Assembly (NCBI RefSeq): GCF_038049935.1
Contig: NZ_CP145886.1
Span: forward strand, 2,798,501-2,862,500
DNA: 64,000 bases
Direction of reading: 5' to 3'
Origin: Rossellomorea sp. y25
Lineage (GTDB): Bacteria; Bacillota; Bacilli; Bacillales; Bacillaceae_B
Positions within the stretch are counted from its first letter, which is position 1. The number at the start of each line of letters is the position of its first letter. The notes under the pieces were generated by a model. The model was given only the letters and a program-made list of their open reading frames with translations, made no database searches and was not told where the DNA came from. Shown here piece after piece: positions 27,114 to 35,330 of the stretch. Both the position numbers and the translations under genes were made by a program.

Positions 27114-27912
27114 CGAAAAGCGGAGGCGGCTTGGGCAGACCCGACAAGCATAAGGCGAGACCACCGGAAAGGCGCTCTTTGCCTTTTTGGTGGTCTCGCC
27201 TTATGACCTCGAGGGGCTAGCCCCTGGAGCTGGACATATCGAAAAGCGGAAGGGTTTCGCCCTGGGGCGACAAGCATAAGACGAGTAACCCGGAAAGGCG
27301 CTCTTTGCCTTTTTGGGTTACTTGGCTTATGACCTCGAGCCCCAAGCCCCTGGAGCTGGACATATCGAAAAGCGGAAGGGGCTCGCCCTGGGGCGACAAG
27401 CATAAGACGAGTAACCCGGAAAGGCGCTCTTTGCCTTTTTGGGTTACTTGGCTTATGACCTCGAGCCCCAAGCCCCTGGAGCTGGACATATCGAAAAGCG
27501 GAAGGGGCTCGCCCTGGGGCGACAAGCATAAGACGAGTAACCCGGAAAGGCGCTTTTTGCCTTTTTGGGTTGCTTGGCTTATGACCTCGAGCCCCAAGCC
27601 CCTGGAGCTGGACATATCGAAAAGCGGAAGGGGCTCGCCCTGGGGCGACAAGCATAAGACGAGTAACCCGGAAAGGCGCTTTTTGCCTTTTTGGGTTGCT
27701 TGGCTTATGACCTCGAGCCCCAAGCCCCTGGAGCTGGACATATCGAAATATCGAAAAGCGGAAGGGGCTCGCCCTGGGGCGACAAGCATAAGGCGAACCT
27801 GCCGGAAATGCGCTTTTGCCTTTTTGGTAGGTTTGACTTATGACCTCGAGCCTCTAGCCGCCGGAGCTGGACACATCGAAAAGCGGAGGCGGCTTGGGCA
27901 GGCCGAGAAGAA
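27114..27912 (+). repeat. Tandem array of six ~126-bp structured repeats plus a seventh fragment
   Basis: Units start at 27114, 27240, 27366, 27492, 27618 and 27744/27752, with a truncated seventh at 27877. The period is exactly 126 bases for the first five steps; the sixth unit is preceded by an 8-base duplication of CGAAATAT. Units 2-5 are almost identical, units 1 and 6 differ in their stem arms. Each has arms CATAAG/CTTATG, an AAGGC hairpin and the conserved flanks GACAAG and GACCTCGAG. Because 126 is divisible by 3, several frames stay open through it, but none looks coding. Confidence 0.95.
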
Positions 27913-27930
27913 ATCACAACAACCATCTCA

Positions 27931-27967
27931 AAAACAAAAAACACTTCCAGGAATCAACCTAAAAGTG
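27931..27967 (-). terminator. Likely terminator after mecB
   Basis: CACTT/AAGTG stem with a 16-base loop followed on the minus strand by TTTTTTG TTTTT. It lies 80 bases after the mecB stop. Confidence 0.55.
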
Positions 27968-28048
27968 CAAAACTTTACCTATTTATCCTATAAATCATAG
28001 TAAACCATATATCTAAAGGGGGTGAAGATTCAGTACCACATACCACGA

Positions 28049-28633
28049 TCAAAAATAAAACAGAATTTTTTCAATGGAATCCTTTATTAAAACAGCACGG
28101 CCATATTCCATCAGGATATGTTTCGTAGTCTTTGAGTGCTGGCCATATTCAGCGCAAATGGCCTCCAAAATAAAGCTATCGCATTCAAGTAGGTTTTCTA
28201 TAAGTAAGTAATACTTATTTTCATAATAATAAATACTTAACTGTATAAGACGATTGTTCACTTTGCTCAATTCGTTGATGCGTTTAAGGAGGTTCAGTAC
28301 ATCCTCGAAATCATCAAAGTAGACGAGCACATCATGATCATTCATGGACTTTATGATTCCATTTTCGTCTTCCCAATCAGAAAAGTCATCTTCTGACTCT
28401 AACGTGAGGATCATACAAATTTCCTGATCATCGAATGACTCAATCTCCACGGTGATTTCCATTTGCGTTTCAATGCCGAACTTCCCTTGAACTTCGTCCA
28501 GCATATCTTCAAAAAGATCATGCCACATATAGGAATCTTTCCATTGGTCTTGTTCAAATAAACCTTTTTGCTCTAACTCTTCCACACTAATGGAAAATTT
28601 TATTTTGTTGTCAGAAATTCTTTCGAGCTTCAT
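28049..28633 (-). CDS. mecB: Adaptor protein MecB (YpbH), MecA paralogue
   Basis: MecA-family adaptors bind substrates and the ClpC ATPase and promote degradation; MecB is the paralogue with a lesser part in competence control. The 194-residue length equals that of B. subtilis YpbH. The N-terminal domain begins MKLERISDNKIKFSISVEELEQ; a long acidic middle (ESEDDFSDWEDEN) precedes the ClpC-binding C-terminal domain. ATG at 28631-28633 has GGGGG 7 bases before it. Gene order next to ypbG agrees. MecA itself is not in the window. Confidence 0.88.
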   Translation of the reverse strand: MKLERISDNKIKFSISVEELEQKGLFEQDQWKDSYMWHDLFEDMLDEVQGKFGIETQMEITVEIESFDDQEICMILTLESEDDFSDWEDENGIIKSMNDHDVLVYFDDFEDVLNLLKRINELSKVNNRLIQLSIYYYENKYYLLIENLLECDSFILEAICAEYGQHSKTTKHILMEYGRAVLIKDSIEKILFYF

Positions 28634-28704
28634 CTTCGTACCCCCTAGAGTGTGACGATTTATCACCATACTATGTAAAGGGCAGAAAACAGTGCATAAT
28701 CCAC

Positions 28705-29616
28705 TTATAATTTACTTTTCAGCCATAGTTCCCAATCGGATTTGGATTGTCCGACGATGTGTTCCTGGAATTGCTCTTTCTTATCTCCTGGGAGGTTGTC
28801 TACAGCAAACCCGCCAATCCCGATTTCCAGGTCTTCACGCTCATCTTTTAATGTAGTGACTAGAGACAGCAGGTTGTCTGCATTTTCTCGTAAGGTGCAG
28901 GAGAAGAATAAAAACTTAGGATTTACTTCGTCAAGAACAATGTCTATATCATTTTCTTTTATACTGGAACCTAAATAGATTACTTCAAAGCCCTTTCTTC
29001 TTACATAGAGAGTAAAGATTAATAATCCTAATTCATGCCATTCTCCAGGTCCGCAAACTGCCACTACTTTAGGTAAGATGCCGTTGTGTGGAAACGAGTG
29101 CATGATGATGCCGATTCGAGATCTGAGTATCGATGTGGCAAAATGCTCGTGTGCAGTCGTGATTTTGCCGTTCTCCCACAGGTCTCCGATTCTCACCAGT
29201 AAACTGCCCAGGATATCAATCACTACTTTATCGATCGTGTAAACAGCAAACGACTGGTTGATTAACTCATGTGCTTTTGTTTCATCAAAGCTTAAGAGTG
29301 CTTTTAACAGATCATCTGAGATGCTTTGAGTACGATCCTTTTGTTCAGATGAGGTGATCTCATTTTCTTCCAGCTCTTGTTTGTCAAGCAGTGCAACAGC
29401 CTGACTAATGGTAAATCCCTGATTGACCTTTTCAACCAGCCATTTTAATATATTTAAATGCTGTTCAGTGTATAAACGGTGACCCGATTCATTTCGTACA
29501 GGAGCAATAATCTGATATCTTCTCTCCCATGCCCTTAATGTACCTGGTTGTATTCCTAAAATTGTGGACACAGCTTTTATATTGTATTTGCCTTCTAACT
29601 TCTTATCATTGCTCAT
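28705..29616 (-). CDS. MerR-family regulator with B12-binding domain (CarH/LitR-like)
   Basis: A 303-residue protein with an N-terminal MerR helix-turn-helix (about 11-75, including LRAWERRYQI) and a C-terminal cobalamin-binding region. The helical bundle has Trp147 followed nine residues on by Glu157-His158, the Wx9EH motif of CarH light sensors. The Rossmann part has GEWHELG (191-197), fitting the ExHxxG motif whose histidine ligates cobalt. It is therefore likely to bind adenosylcobalamin and sense light or B12. It lies between mecB and ypbG, which are adjacent in B. subtilis. A sigma-A promoter precedes it. Its targets are not identifiable here. Confidence 0.85.
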   Translation of the reverse strand: MSNDKKLEGKYNIKAVSTILGIQPGTLRAWERRYQIIAPVRNESGHRLYTEQHLNILKWLVEKVNQGFTISQAVALLDKQELEENEITSSEQKDRTQSISDDLLKALLSFDETKAHELINQSFAVYTIDKVVIDILGSLLVRIGDLWENGKITTAHEHFATSILRSRIGIIMHSFPHNGILPKVVAVCGPGEWHELGLLIFTLYVRRKGFEVIYLGSSIKENDIDIVLDEVNPKFLFFSCTLRENADNLLSLVTTLKDEREDLEIGIGGFAVDNLPGDKKEQFQEHIVGQSKSDWELWLKSKL

Positions 29617-29650
29617 AAATAGTCCCCCAAGTAATTCTCTTCTCTCTGAA

Positions 29651-29690
29651 ATTATAATCGAGAAACCCTTTTGTGTAAAATTTGTATAGG
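29651..29690 (-). promoter_or_regulatory. Sigma-A promoter of the MerR/B12 gene with possible operator
   Basis: TTTACA (29674-29679), 17 bases, then a perfect TATAAT (29651-29656) on the minus strand. Two imperfect 11-base direct repeats (CTATACAAATT and TTACACAAAAG) cover the -35, the arrangement known for CarH-type operators. The promoter is convincing; the operator is inference. Confidence 0.75.
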
Positions 29691-29712
29691 TAATGAATAA
29701 CAAATGTTCATT

Positions 29713-30477
29713 TCATTCTTTTTCGATTATCATCAAATGGGTTTCTGCCGGAGCTCCCAAGCGTAATGGAAGTGCAGTGGTCCCATAACCGTTACTTACT
29801 AATAGGGTGGTCTGCGGGAGTTTTTCAAGTCTTCCTTTTTTATACAGTCCCCAGCCGAACAAGCGAATTTGTCCACCGTGTGTATGACCGCTTAACATCA
29901 AATCAATACCTTCTTCTTTTCGTACCTCTCTCACAAGTCCCGGGTCATGACTCACTAAAAGATTAAATTCATCTGGTCTTGTCCTTTTAAGAGCAGATGT
30001 GTAGGAAGCTCTTTGCGTACTCGCATCGTCTACTCCAATCATGTTTATCATTCCGTTATGGATCGGCACTTTAACTGAATCATTTACGATTTCAATGATT
30101 CCCTTTTGTTTGAATATTTCCTTCAGCCGATTTGTATCCACTTCATAATCATTATTGCCCCAGACAAAATATATCCTACCTAGAGTCAGCAGTTTATCTA
30201 AATTTCGTTCAACTCTTGAAAATGGGACTCCTTTTTCTAGAAGATCCCCGCCAATAATGACAAGATCGGTTTTTCCCTTCACTTCTTCAATAATTTCATC
30301 TGAAACTTCCCGCTTATGTATATCTGATATAAAAAAGAGGGAAATCGGCTTCGTATCATCAGGAAAGTCCGTAAGCTTCACCTTTTCCATTTTAACAACA
30401 TTTCGACGTGCTTCATATGACATAAAAAAGAGGAGCATGACTCCCCCTGCTAATAACAAAATAATAAATTCAAGCAT
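29713..30477 (-). CDS. ypbG: Membrane-anchored metallophosphoesterase (YpbG)
   Basis: A 254-residue protein with an N-terminal membrane segment (about 2-20) and a calcineurin-like phosphoesterase domain. Metal-binding motifs are SDIHKRE (51-57), GGDLLEKG (near 77-84), GNND (near 112) and SGHTHGGQ near 205. The substrate cannot be read from the sequence. ATG at 30475-30477 follows AAGGAGG. Its start overlaps the end of the upstream membrane-protein gene by 8 bases, so the two are probably cotranslated. Confidence 0.88.
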   Translation of the reverse strand: MLEFIILLLAGGVMLLFFMSYEARRNVVKMEKVKLTDFPDDTKPISLFFISDIHKREVSDEIIEEVKGKTDLVIIGGDLLEKGVPFSRVERNLDKLLTLGRIYFVWGNNDYEVDTNRLKEIFKQKGIIEIVNDSVKVPIHNGMINMIGVDDASTQRASYTSALKRTRPDEFNLLVSHDPGLVREVRKEEGIDLMLSGHTHGGQIRLFGWGLYKKGRLEKLPQTTLLVSNGYGTTALPLRLGAPAETHLMIIEKE

Positions 30478-30853
30478 TGTGGCCTCCTTGGCGGCGAAAA
30501 TCTATAGAAATAATACCATAAAAAATGGATAAAAAGGAAAAAATCATTGTTTGCCACATCCCAAAACAACTTAATAAATAGATGATGACTATATGAAAAG
30601 GAATGATGAGTAATTCTTTATGTAGTTTACCATTTAATAATCTCAGAATAGAATACAATTCAAATTTAAGTAAATTCCCTTGAACCATCAGTCCCACCAT
30701 AAAAGCCATCATTGCCGCAAAGAATGGTACAGGATTTAAGACTAACTCAACAATGAACTCTGAGCTATTAAGCAATTCTGCTGCAGGAAACCATTTAATG
30801 TATAGATACCCTAAAAGAAACGTGATAAGCAGTTTAGCAATATGATTGATCAA
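30470..30853 (-). CDS. Unknown small membrane protein
   Basis: A 127-residue protein with about four hydrophobic segments (near 5-18, 35-52, 78-95, 98-115) and a basic C-terminus DFRRQGGHNA. I do not recognise it. The start is TTG at 30851-30853, 7 bases after GGGAGGG; the ATG at 30866-30868 lies against the ribosome binding site. That site and start are within a strong hairpin that looks like the terminator of the upstream gene (see 30851-30893). It overlaps ypbG, so the pair may depend on readthrough or on a promoter I have not found. Confidence 0.6.
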   Translation of the reverse strand: MINHIAKLLITFLLGYLYIKWFPAAELLNSSEFIVELVLNPVPFFAAMMAFMVGLMVQGNLLKFELYSILRLLNGKLHKELLIIPFHIVIIYLLSCFGMWQTMIFSFLSIFYGIISIDFRRQGGHNA

Positions 30854-30893
30854 AAAAATCCCTCCCATAAATCTTATGAGAGGGATTTTTTTT
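30851..30893 (-). terminator. Terminator of the CBS gene overlapping the start of the next gene
   Basis: AAAAAAATCCCTC pairs with GAGGGATTTTTTT, and the stem continues inward as CATAA/TTATG. On the minus strand the 3' arm contains the GGGAGGG ribosome binding site and the T-run ends at the TTG start of the gene at 30470-30853. The stem would hide the ribosome binding site, and termination would occur at the start codon. Confidence 0.8.
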
Positions 30894-30912
30894 CATACAG
30901 GGTTTCCGTCAA

Positions 30913-31548
30913 TTATTCATCTTCTTGAATATCCAGGATACGGAACCCTGATTTCTCTAACTTATGAAGGAATTTATCCATATTATCCTTCTTTTCTACC
31001 TTTAGTACGATACGTCGCAATAATTTATCGGTTTCATCAAAGGTTACAAGGGATATGACCGATTCCGAGTACTGCTGAATGATATCCCCAAGGCGGGCAA
31101 TCCTTCCTTCTGTTTCTACAGAAGAAAAGGCGATGCGGACTCCCTTCTGGTCCATCCCGAATGCACTTCTGAATTGATCGAGTACATCAAAGCGGGTAAT
31201 CAGGCCAAGGAATTTTTTATTTGCCCCTACGACAGGGAGAATCGGGGAATCCTTTAATTCGACCAAAGCATTTTCAAATACATCTTTTTCTGTTATATAT
31301 TTGTCGGAATCTGCAATAATATCACGCACCTTTCTCTCCTTGAGAAAGGCTTCTTTATCCATTCCTGAAAGAAAGAAGCTCTGATAGATATTGTAACGAG
31401 TTGCTACCCCTTTATATTCATCATTCGCCAGGACCGGTACTCCATCAATTTTATGATGCTCCAGTACTGTTAGGGTCTTTTCGATTGAATCATTTTCATC
31501 TACCACGTAGCATTTGTGTTTCGGTATCATGGCACTTTTAACAAACAT
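30913..31548 (-). CDS. CBS-domain protein with C-terminal ACT-like region (AcuB/CbpA-like)
   Basis: A 211-residue soluble protein with two CBS domains (about 5-60 and 75-130; KIDGVPVLANDEYKGVATR and SPILPVVGANKKFLGLITR) and a C-terminal ACT-like domain (about 138-208). Two tandem CBS domains usually bind adenine nucleotides; related Bacillus and Listeria proteins bind c-di-AMP, but the ligand here is not decided by sequence. ATG at 31546-31548 follows GAGGTGG. Function in this genome is unknown. Confidence 0.75.
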   Translation of the reverse strand: MFVKSAMIPKHKCYVVDENDSIEKTLTVLEHHKIDGVPVLANDEYKGVATRYNIYQSFFLSGMDKEAFLKERKVRDIIADSDKYITEKDVFENALVELKDSPILPVVGANKKFLGLITRFDVLDQFRSAFGMDQKGVRIAFSSVETEGRIARLGDIIQQYSESVISLVTFDETDKLLRRIVLKVEKKDNMDKFLHKLEKSGFRILDIQEDE

Positions 31549-31699
31549 TTGACCACCTCATTATTAATATCCTACCTTTTTAGTATTCAACATTTTCAAA
31601 GGATTTCCCTTCATAATTATGAATTTTAATTATTTAACATGTTCTATTTATTTATTTCATATGTTGTTACGAAGGATTTACTTTAAAGGAGGGATTATC

Positions 31700-31921
31700 A
31701 TGCATGAATTTTATAAAGCTTATTATCCATATGTAAGTCCATTCGATCCATGTAAGCCGATCACCCGTAAGGTTTATTCAACTCCTCCAAACCTTTACTT
31801 AGGTTTTCAGCCTCCCAACTTGGAGCAATATTCACCAAAAGAAGCGCTACAAAAAGGCACTCTTTGGAAAGTGTTTTATGATCCCTACTATAGTCCCTAT
31901 GAAAAGATGAAGGGAGAGTAA
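31700..31921 (+). CDS. cotJA: Spore coat-associated protein CotJA
   Basis: A 73-residue protein rich in proline and tyrosine (HEFYKAYYPYVSPFDPCKP; PPNLYLGFQPPNLEQY), as expected for CotJA, which is needed for CotJC to assemble into the coat. ATG at 31700-31702 follows AAAGGAGGG; the earlier in-frame ATG at 31619 has no ribosome binding site. First of a plus-strand three-gene operon, with 6 bases to cotJB. A possible sigma-E promoter (ACATGTT, 14 bases, CATATGTT) lies near 31638-31666, consistent with mother-cell expression. Confidence 0.92.
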   Translation: MHEFYKAYYPYVSPFDPCKPITRKVYSTPPNLYLGFQPPNLEQYSPKEALQKGTLWKVFYDPYYSPYEKMKGE

Positions 31922-31927
31922 ACTGAC

Positions 31928-32188
31928 ATGAAACAGCTTCCCCCCCATTATTATGAAGTGCTGGAAGAGTTACAAGCGGTTGATTTCGTGATTCTCGATC
32001 TTACGCTATATCTCGATACACACCCAGAAGATTATGATGCAATCTCTCAATATAATATGTACATTAAAACCCGAAAACAAATTAAAAAGAAATTTGAAAA
32101 GGAATTTGGTCCTCTGACCAACTATGGATATAGCTATTCCAATTACCCTTGGGACTGGAAGGACGCTCCGTGGCCATGGCAAGTATAA
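31928..32188 (+). CDS. cotJB: Spore coat protein CotJB
   Basis: An 86-residue protein beginning MKQLPPHYYEVLEELQAVDF and including DLTLYLDTHPEDYDAI and the aromatic tail YPWDWKDAPWPWQV, typical of CotJB. It lies between cotJA and cotJC and is translated from the same mRNA, with 22 bases to cotJC. It is a component of the coat inner layers in the CotJ operon; there is no known catalytic role. Confidence 0.93.
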   Translation: MKQLPPHYYEVLEELQAVDFVILDLTLYLDTHPEDYDAISQYNMYIKTRKQIKKKFEKEFGPLTNYGYSYSNYPWDWKDAPWPWQV

Positions 32189-32210
32189 AAAAATAAGGAG
32201 GTGCATGACA

Positions 32211-32780
32211 ATGTGGGTTTATGAGAAAAAGCTTCAATATCCTGTTAGAGTGAGTACATGCAATCCTAAATTGGCTAAATTTCTGATTGAGCAATATGGT
32301 GGTGCAGATGGAGAACTTGCCGCTGCCCTGAGGTATCTCAATCAACGCTATACCATCCCGGACAAAGTCATCGGATTGTTAACGGATATTGGGACGGAGG
32401 AATTTGCTCACTTGGAAATGATCGCCACAATGGTTTATAAATTAATCAAAGATGCAACTCCCCAGCAGATGAAGGACGCTGGACTTGACCCTCATTATGT
32501 CAATCATGATGGAGCGATCTTCTATCACAATGCTGCGGGTGTGCCGTTTACTACATCGTATATAGCGGCTAAAGGTGATCCGATCGCTGATTTATATGAG
32601 GATATCGCAGCTGAAGAGAAAGCAAGGGCTACCTATCAGTGGATCATTAATATGAGTGACGATCCGGATTTAAATGATGGCTTGCGGTTTTTAAGGGAGC
32701 GTGAAATCGTACACTCCCAACGCTTCCGTGAAGCAGTTGAAATACTTAAGGACGAAAGAGATAAAAAGGTGTTCTTTTAA
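32211..32780 (+). CDS. cotJC: Spore coat protein CotJC, manganese catalase family
   Basis: A 189-residue di-manganese catalase-like coat protein. The four-helix bundle carries the metal ligands, seen as GADGELAAALRYLNQRY, GTEEFAHLEMIATM, ADLYEDIAAEEKARATYQW and REREIVHSQRFREA, with paired Glu and His. Whether it has catalase activity cannot be told. ATG at 32211 has a perfect AAGGAGGTG 7-9 bases before it. The operon ends with a strong bidirectional terminator. In B. subtilis cotJ is at another chromosomal site. Confidence 0.95.
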   Translation: MWVYEKKLQYPVRVSTCNPKLAKFLIEQYGGADGELAAALRYLNQRYTIPDKVIGLLTDIGTEEFAHLEMIATMVYKLIKDATPQQMKDAGLDPHYVNHDGAIFYHNAAGVPFTTSYIAAKGDPIADLYEDIAAEEKARATYQWIINMSDDPDLNDGLRFLREREIVHSQRFREAVEILKDERDKKVFF

Positions 32781-32852
32781 TGAATGGGAATGTAGAGTTG
32801 GCTCATTTCATCGAGCAAAGGGAGAATGGGCCAATCCTATAAAACTAAGCAC

Positions 32853-32893
32853 CAAAAAACGAGTATCCCATGGACTCGTTTTTTAGTGCTTGC
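32853..32893 (+). terminator. Bidirectional terminator between cotJC and ypbF
   Basis: AAAAAACGAGT and ACTCGTTTTTT form a stem inside flanking AGCAC/GTGCT; T-runs on both strands serve the convergent cotJ operon and ypbF. Confidence 0.85.
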
Positions 32894-32901
32894 ATTTTAT
32901 C

Positions 32902-33357
32902 TCACTTACTTCCATGAAATAAGTTAATATCCCATTCTTTTTTCATTTTTTCATACACTTGATGCCTTTTTTTCCACGCTTCTTCTTTCCATAAATCTTT
33001 ACTTCGATCAATGATTTCACACCTTAATGCATGATATTCTTTTTCTTTTTTCTCTTTTTTTTCATATAAGATTTTCGTAGCACCCCAGAGTCCAACCAAC
33101 AGCATGGTAATAAATAAATGAAAAGAGCTGGACACAAATACAGAAAACATCTCTGCAAATGAATAAGAATAAGGTCCAAGAACAAATTTCGTCACATAAT
33201 AGAGAAAAAAGAAGGAAGCAAACAGTGCTGCCCATAAGCTATAGAGGTGTATCACTTTGGCTTTATCGAACTTTTGTTTTTTGTCTATTAAATTATGTAG
33301 CATCTGCCCGGTGGCATGATCCGTCCATTCGCCAAAATCGTTTCCAGCATGATTCAT
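32902..33357 (-). CDS. ypbF: YpbF-like membrane protein (DUF2663)
   Basis: A 151-residue protein with two membrane segments (about 38-60 and 70-92) and a charged C-terminal half. The signature YHALRCEIIDRSKDLW and the ending KKEWDINLFHGSK match YpbF. ATG at 33355-33357 is 9 bases after AAGGAG; the ATG two codons upstream is too close to it. In B. subtilis ypbF lies next to ypbG and ypbE; here the cotJ operon and two cell-envelope genes have been placed around it. Function unknown. Confidence 0.82.
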   Translation of the reverse strand: MNHAGNDFGEWTDHATGQMLHNLIDKKQKFDKAKVIHLYSLWAALFASFFFLYYVTKFVLGPYSYSFAEMFSVFVSSSFHLFITMLLVGLWGATKILYEKKEKKEKEYHALRCEIIDRSKDLWKEEAWKKRHQVYEKMKKEWDINLFHGSK

Positions 33358-33479
33358 TACCATTCTCTCCTTCCCTTCCCTATAGTTTATGAACTTGTCC
33401 ATATAGATAGAATAGTAGAATAAAAAAAGGACCTTTTTCAGATCCCTTACACATCTATAAGAAAGGACGAATTGTATCT

Positions 33480-34625
33480 TCACCCAAACATTTGTCTCTG
33501 ATTGCGGTAAAAGATTATTTCACGGAATTCCACAATGAGTTGATCAAAGATGGTATCCCAGGATTGTTCTTCAGCTATTTGAAGAGCTTTTCGTTTCATA
33601 TCGGGTAGGCGGTCTTCTTGTAATATTTCCTCGATATGGTGAATAAATGAAGGATATTGATGAGCTTCAGCTATTCTTCCTGTTTGATCATGATCAACGA
33701 TATTCGTCACTCCCCCTTTATCAGCCACTACAGCTGGTAAACCGGATGCGAGCGCTTCCAATACCACATTACCAAACGTCTCTGAAGCAGAGGGGAAAAC
33801 GAACAGGTCAGAGGATGCATACACTTCCGCCAATTCATCTCCTGTTACATAACCCGTAAAAACTACATCTTCCAGTTTAGTTTTTTCCATAAGTTCATTT
33901 TTCATGGGTCCATCTCCTACAATAACCCACTGAACCTGATCTTTTAATTTTTGGGGAAGATGCTGAATGGTTTTCTCAAGTGTATCTAAGTCCTTTTCAG
34001 GCGCCAACCTGCCAACATACAGGAGGATGTATTTCTTGTCAACATTGTATTTCTTCCTTAGTTCAGAACTGCGCCTTTCAGGGGAATAGGTTTGACAATC
34101 GACTCCCCTGCCCCATATGGATAAGTCGGTAAAACCCTGCTTTTCTAAATGAAGTTTCGTTTCATTAGAGGGTACAAAAATGCGATCTGCCTGTGAATAA
34201 AACCATTTCATGTATTTCCACAATAATGGGTTCACCCACATCATTTTGTAATAATTCAGATACAGATCAAAATGGGTGTGATAAGAGGCTGCAAGGGGAA
34301 GATTCATTTTCTTTGCCCCACGGACCCCATACAGGCCCATAGTAAGAGGTGTGGTTACATGAATCAGGGTGGGGGAAAAATCTTTCAATTGCTTTTCAAT
34401 CGTTTTAGGATTGGCGATAGCTGTTCTGCATTCGGGGTAAAAGAAAAAAGGAAAACTTGTGAAGGAGTGTACATTTGGGTAGGATCCCTTTTTCTCTTGA
34501 GGATCGGGAACAAAAACTTTGTATTCAATCCCTCTTTTCTCATAATGATTCGTCAACCTTTTCAACGTTCTTGCTACTCCGTTCACTTGAGGATGATAAG
34601 TATCAGAAAACAATGCAACTCGCAT
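33480..34625 (-). CDS. Glycosyltransferase, GT4 family
   Basis: A 381-residue GT-B glycosyltransferase. The N-terminal acceptor domain begins FSDTYHPQVNGVARTL, an early motif of the MgtA/PimB-like subgroup; the donor domain has the YVGRLAPEKDLDTLE and SASETFGNVVLEALASGLP motifs with the catalytic EX7E residues. Such enzymes make membrane glycolipids or other glycosylated lipids; the sugar and acceptor are not decided. ATG at 34623-34625 has AAAGGGGGA 7 bases before it. It lies 52 bases after a PAP2 gene, suggesting a shared lipid or envelope function. Confidence 0.85.
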   Translation of the reverse strand: MRVALFSDTYHPQVNGVARTLKRLTNHYEKRGIEYKVFVPDPQEKKGSYPNVHSFTSFPFFFYPECRTAIANPKTIEKQLKDFSPTLIHVTTPLTMGLYGVRGAKKMNLPLAASYHTHFDLYLNYYKMMWVNPLLWKYMKWFYSQADRIFVPSNETKLHLEKQGFTDLSIWGRGVDCQTYSPERRSSELRKKYNVDKKYILLYVGRLAPEKDLDTLEKTIQHLPQKLKDQVQWVIVGDGPMKNELMEKTKLEDVVFTGYVTGDELAEVYASSDLFVFPSASETFGNVVLEALASGLPAVVADKGGVTNIVDHDQTGRIAEAHQYPSFIHHIEEILQEDRLPDMKRKALQIAEEQSWDTIFDQLIVEFREIIFYRNQRQMFG

Positions 34626-34677
34626 GTACACTTCCCCCTTTGTAATTGCCGTGCAATCTGTAAAGTCTATGGGTTTA

Positions 34678-35202
34678 TCAGATAAACAATAGAACCATTA
34701 AAGTGGTAGCAAATGCAAGGAATGCTCCTGCCAGTACATCTGAAGGATAATGGACCCCCAGAACTACTCTTGAATATCCAACCAACCAACTTAATGGAAA
34801 TAGGATCAGAATCGTTGCCGGATACTGAATCATAAAAGGAATCGAAATGGCAAATATTGCGGTTGAGTGACCAGACGGAAATGAATGGTCTTTAAATTCA
34901 TAGCCGTGAACCATCGCATTTGGTAATGATAGATAAGGACGGATTCTTTTTACCAATTTCTTAATGATGGTCATAAAAATATGACTGATACATAATGAGA
35001 TCATTGCGACCGTTACGGTTTTCTTCATAGATGTATAGTACTGGCTCAAGAAAAACAGGATCAGAATGGAGGCTACCGTAAGCCTCGCTCCTCCCAAATG
35101 AGTAACAATACCGAAGAATGAACGATACAGCTGTTTACTGCCATTAATTCTGTAAAACAACAAATCATCTACTTTTCGAAATCGCGTAATCATTCTGTCC
35201 AC
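34678..35202 (-). CDS. PAP2-family phosphatase
   Basis: A 174-residue membrane phosphatase with about five membrane segments and all three PAP2 motifs: KX6RP as KLVKRIRP (82-89), PSGH (109-112) and SRX5HX3D as SRVVLGVHYPSD (144-155). These enzymes remove phosphate from lipids such as phosphatidate, phosphatidylglycerophosphate or undecaprenyl diphosphate. The exact substrate is not resolved. GTG at 35200-35202 follows AAGGGG. It is probably cotranscribed with the downstream glycosyltransferase gene. This pair is absent from the corresponding B. subtilis interval. Confidence 0.87.
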   Translation of the reverse strand: MDRMITRFRKVDDLLFYRINGSKQLYRSFFGIVTHLGGARLTVASILILFFLSQYYTSMKKTVTVAMISLCISHIFMTIIKKLVKRIRPYLSLPNAMVHGYEFKDHSFPSGHSTAIFAISIPFMIQYPATILILFPLSWLVGYSRVVLGVHYPSDVLAGAFLAFATTLMVLLFI

Positions 35203-35330
35203 CAGACCAACCCCTTCTTTGTCTTAAAAGTACTGTCAACTTTATTATATTTTCAGTTTGTAACCCTTCTAATAAATCAATGTAAATATTATTAAAAATT
35301 GTTGCAAAGGAATTGTAAATGATAATCGAA

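Noticed and set aside
27107..27789. Long minus-strand open frames with 42-residue repeats
   Set aside because: They arise because the 126-bp non-coding repeat is divisible by three, leaving several frames open on both strands. No ribosome binding site, and the codons follow the palindromic DNA.
27114..27912. CRISPR array
   Set aside because: Regular spacing is present, but the whole 126-base unit repeats without unique spacers, and no cas genes were seen.
27305..28000. 231-codon plus-strand open frame through the array
   Set aside because: Same cause; it also runs into non-repetitive DNA with no start signal.
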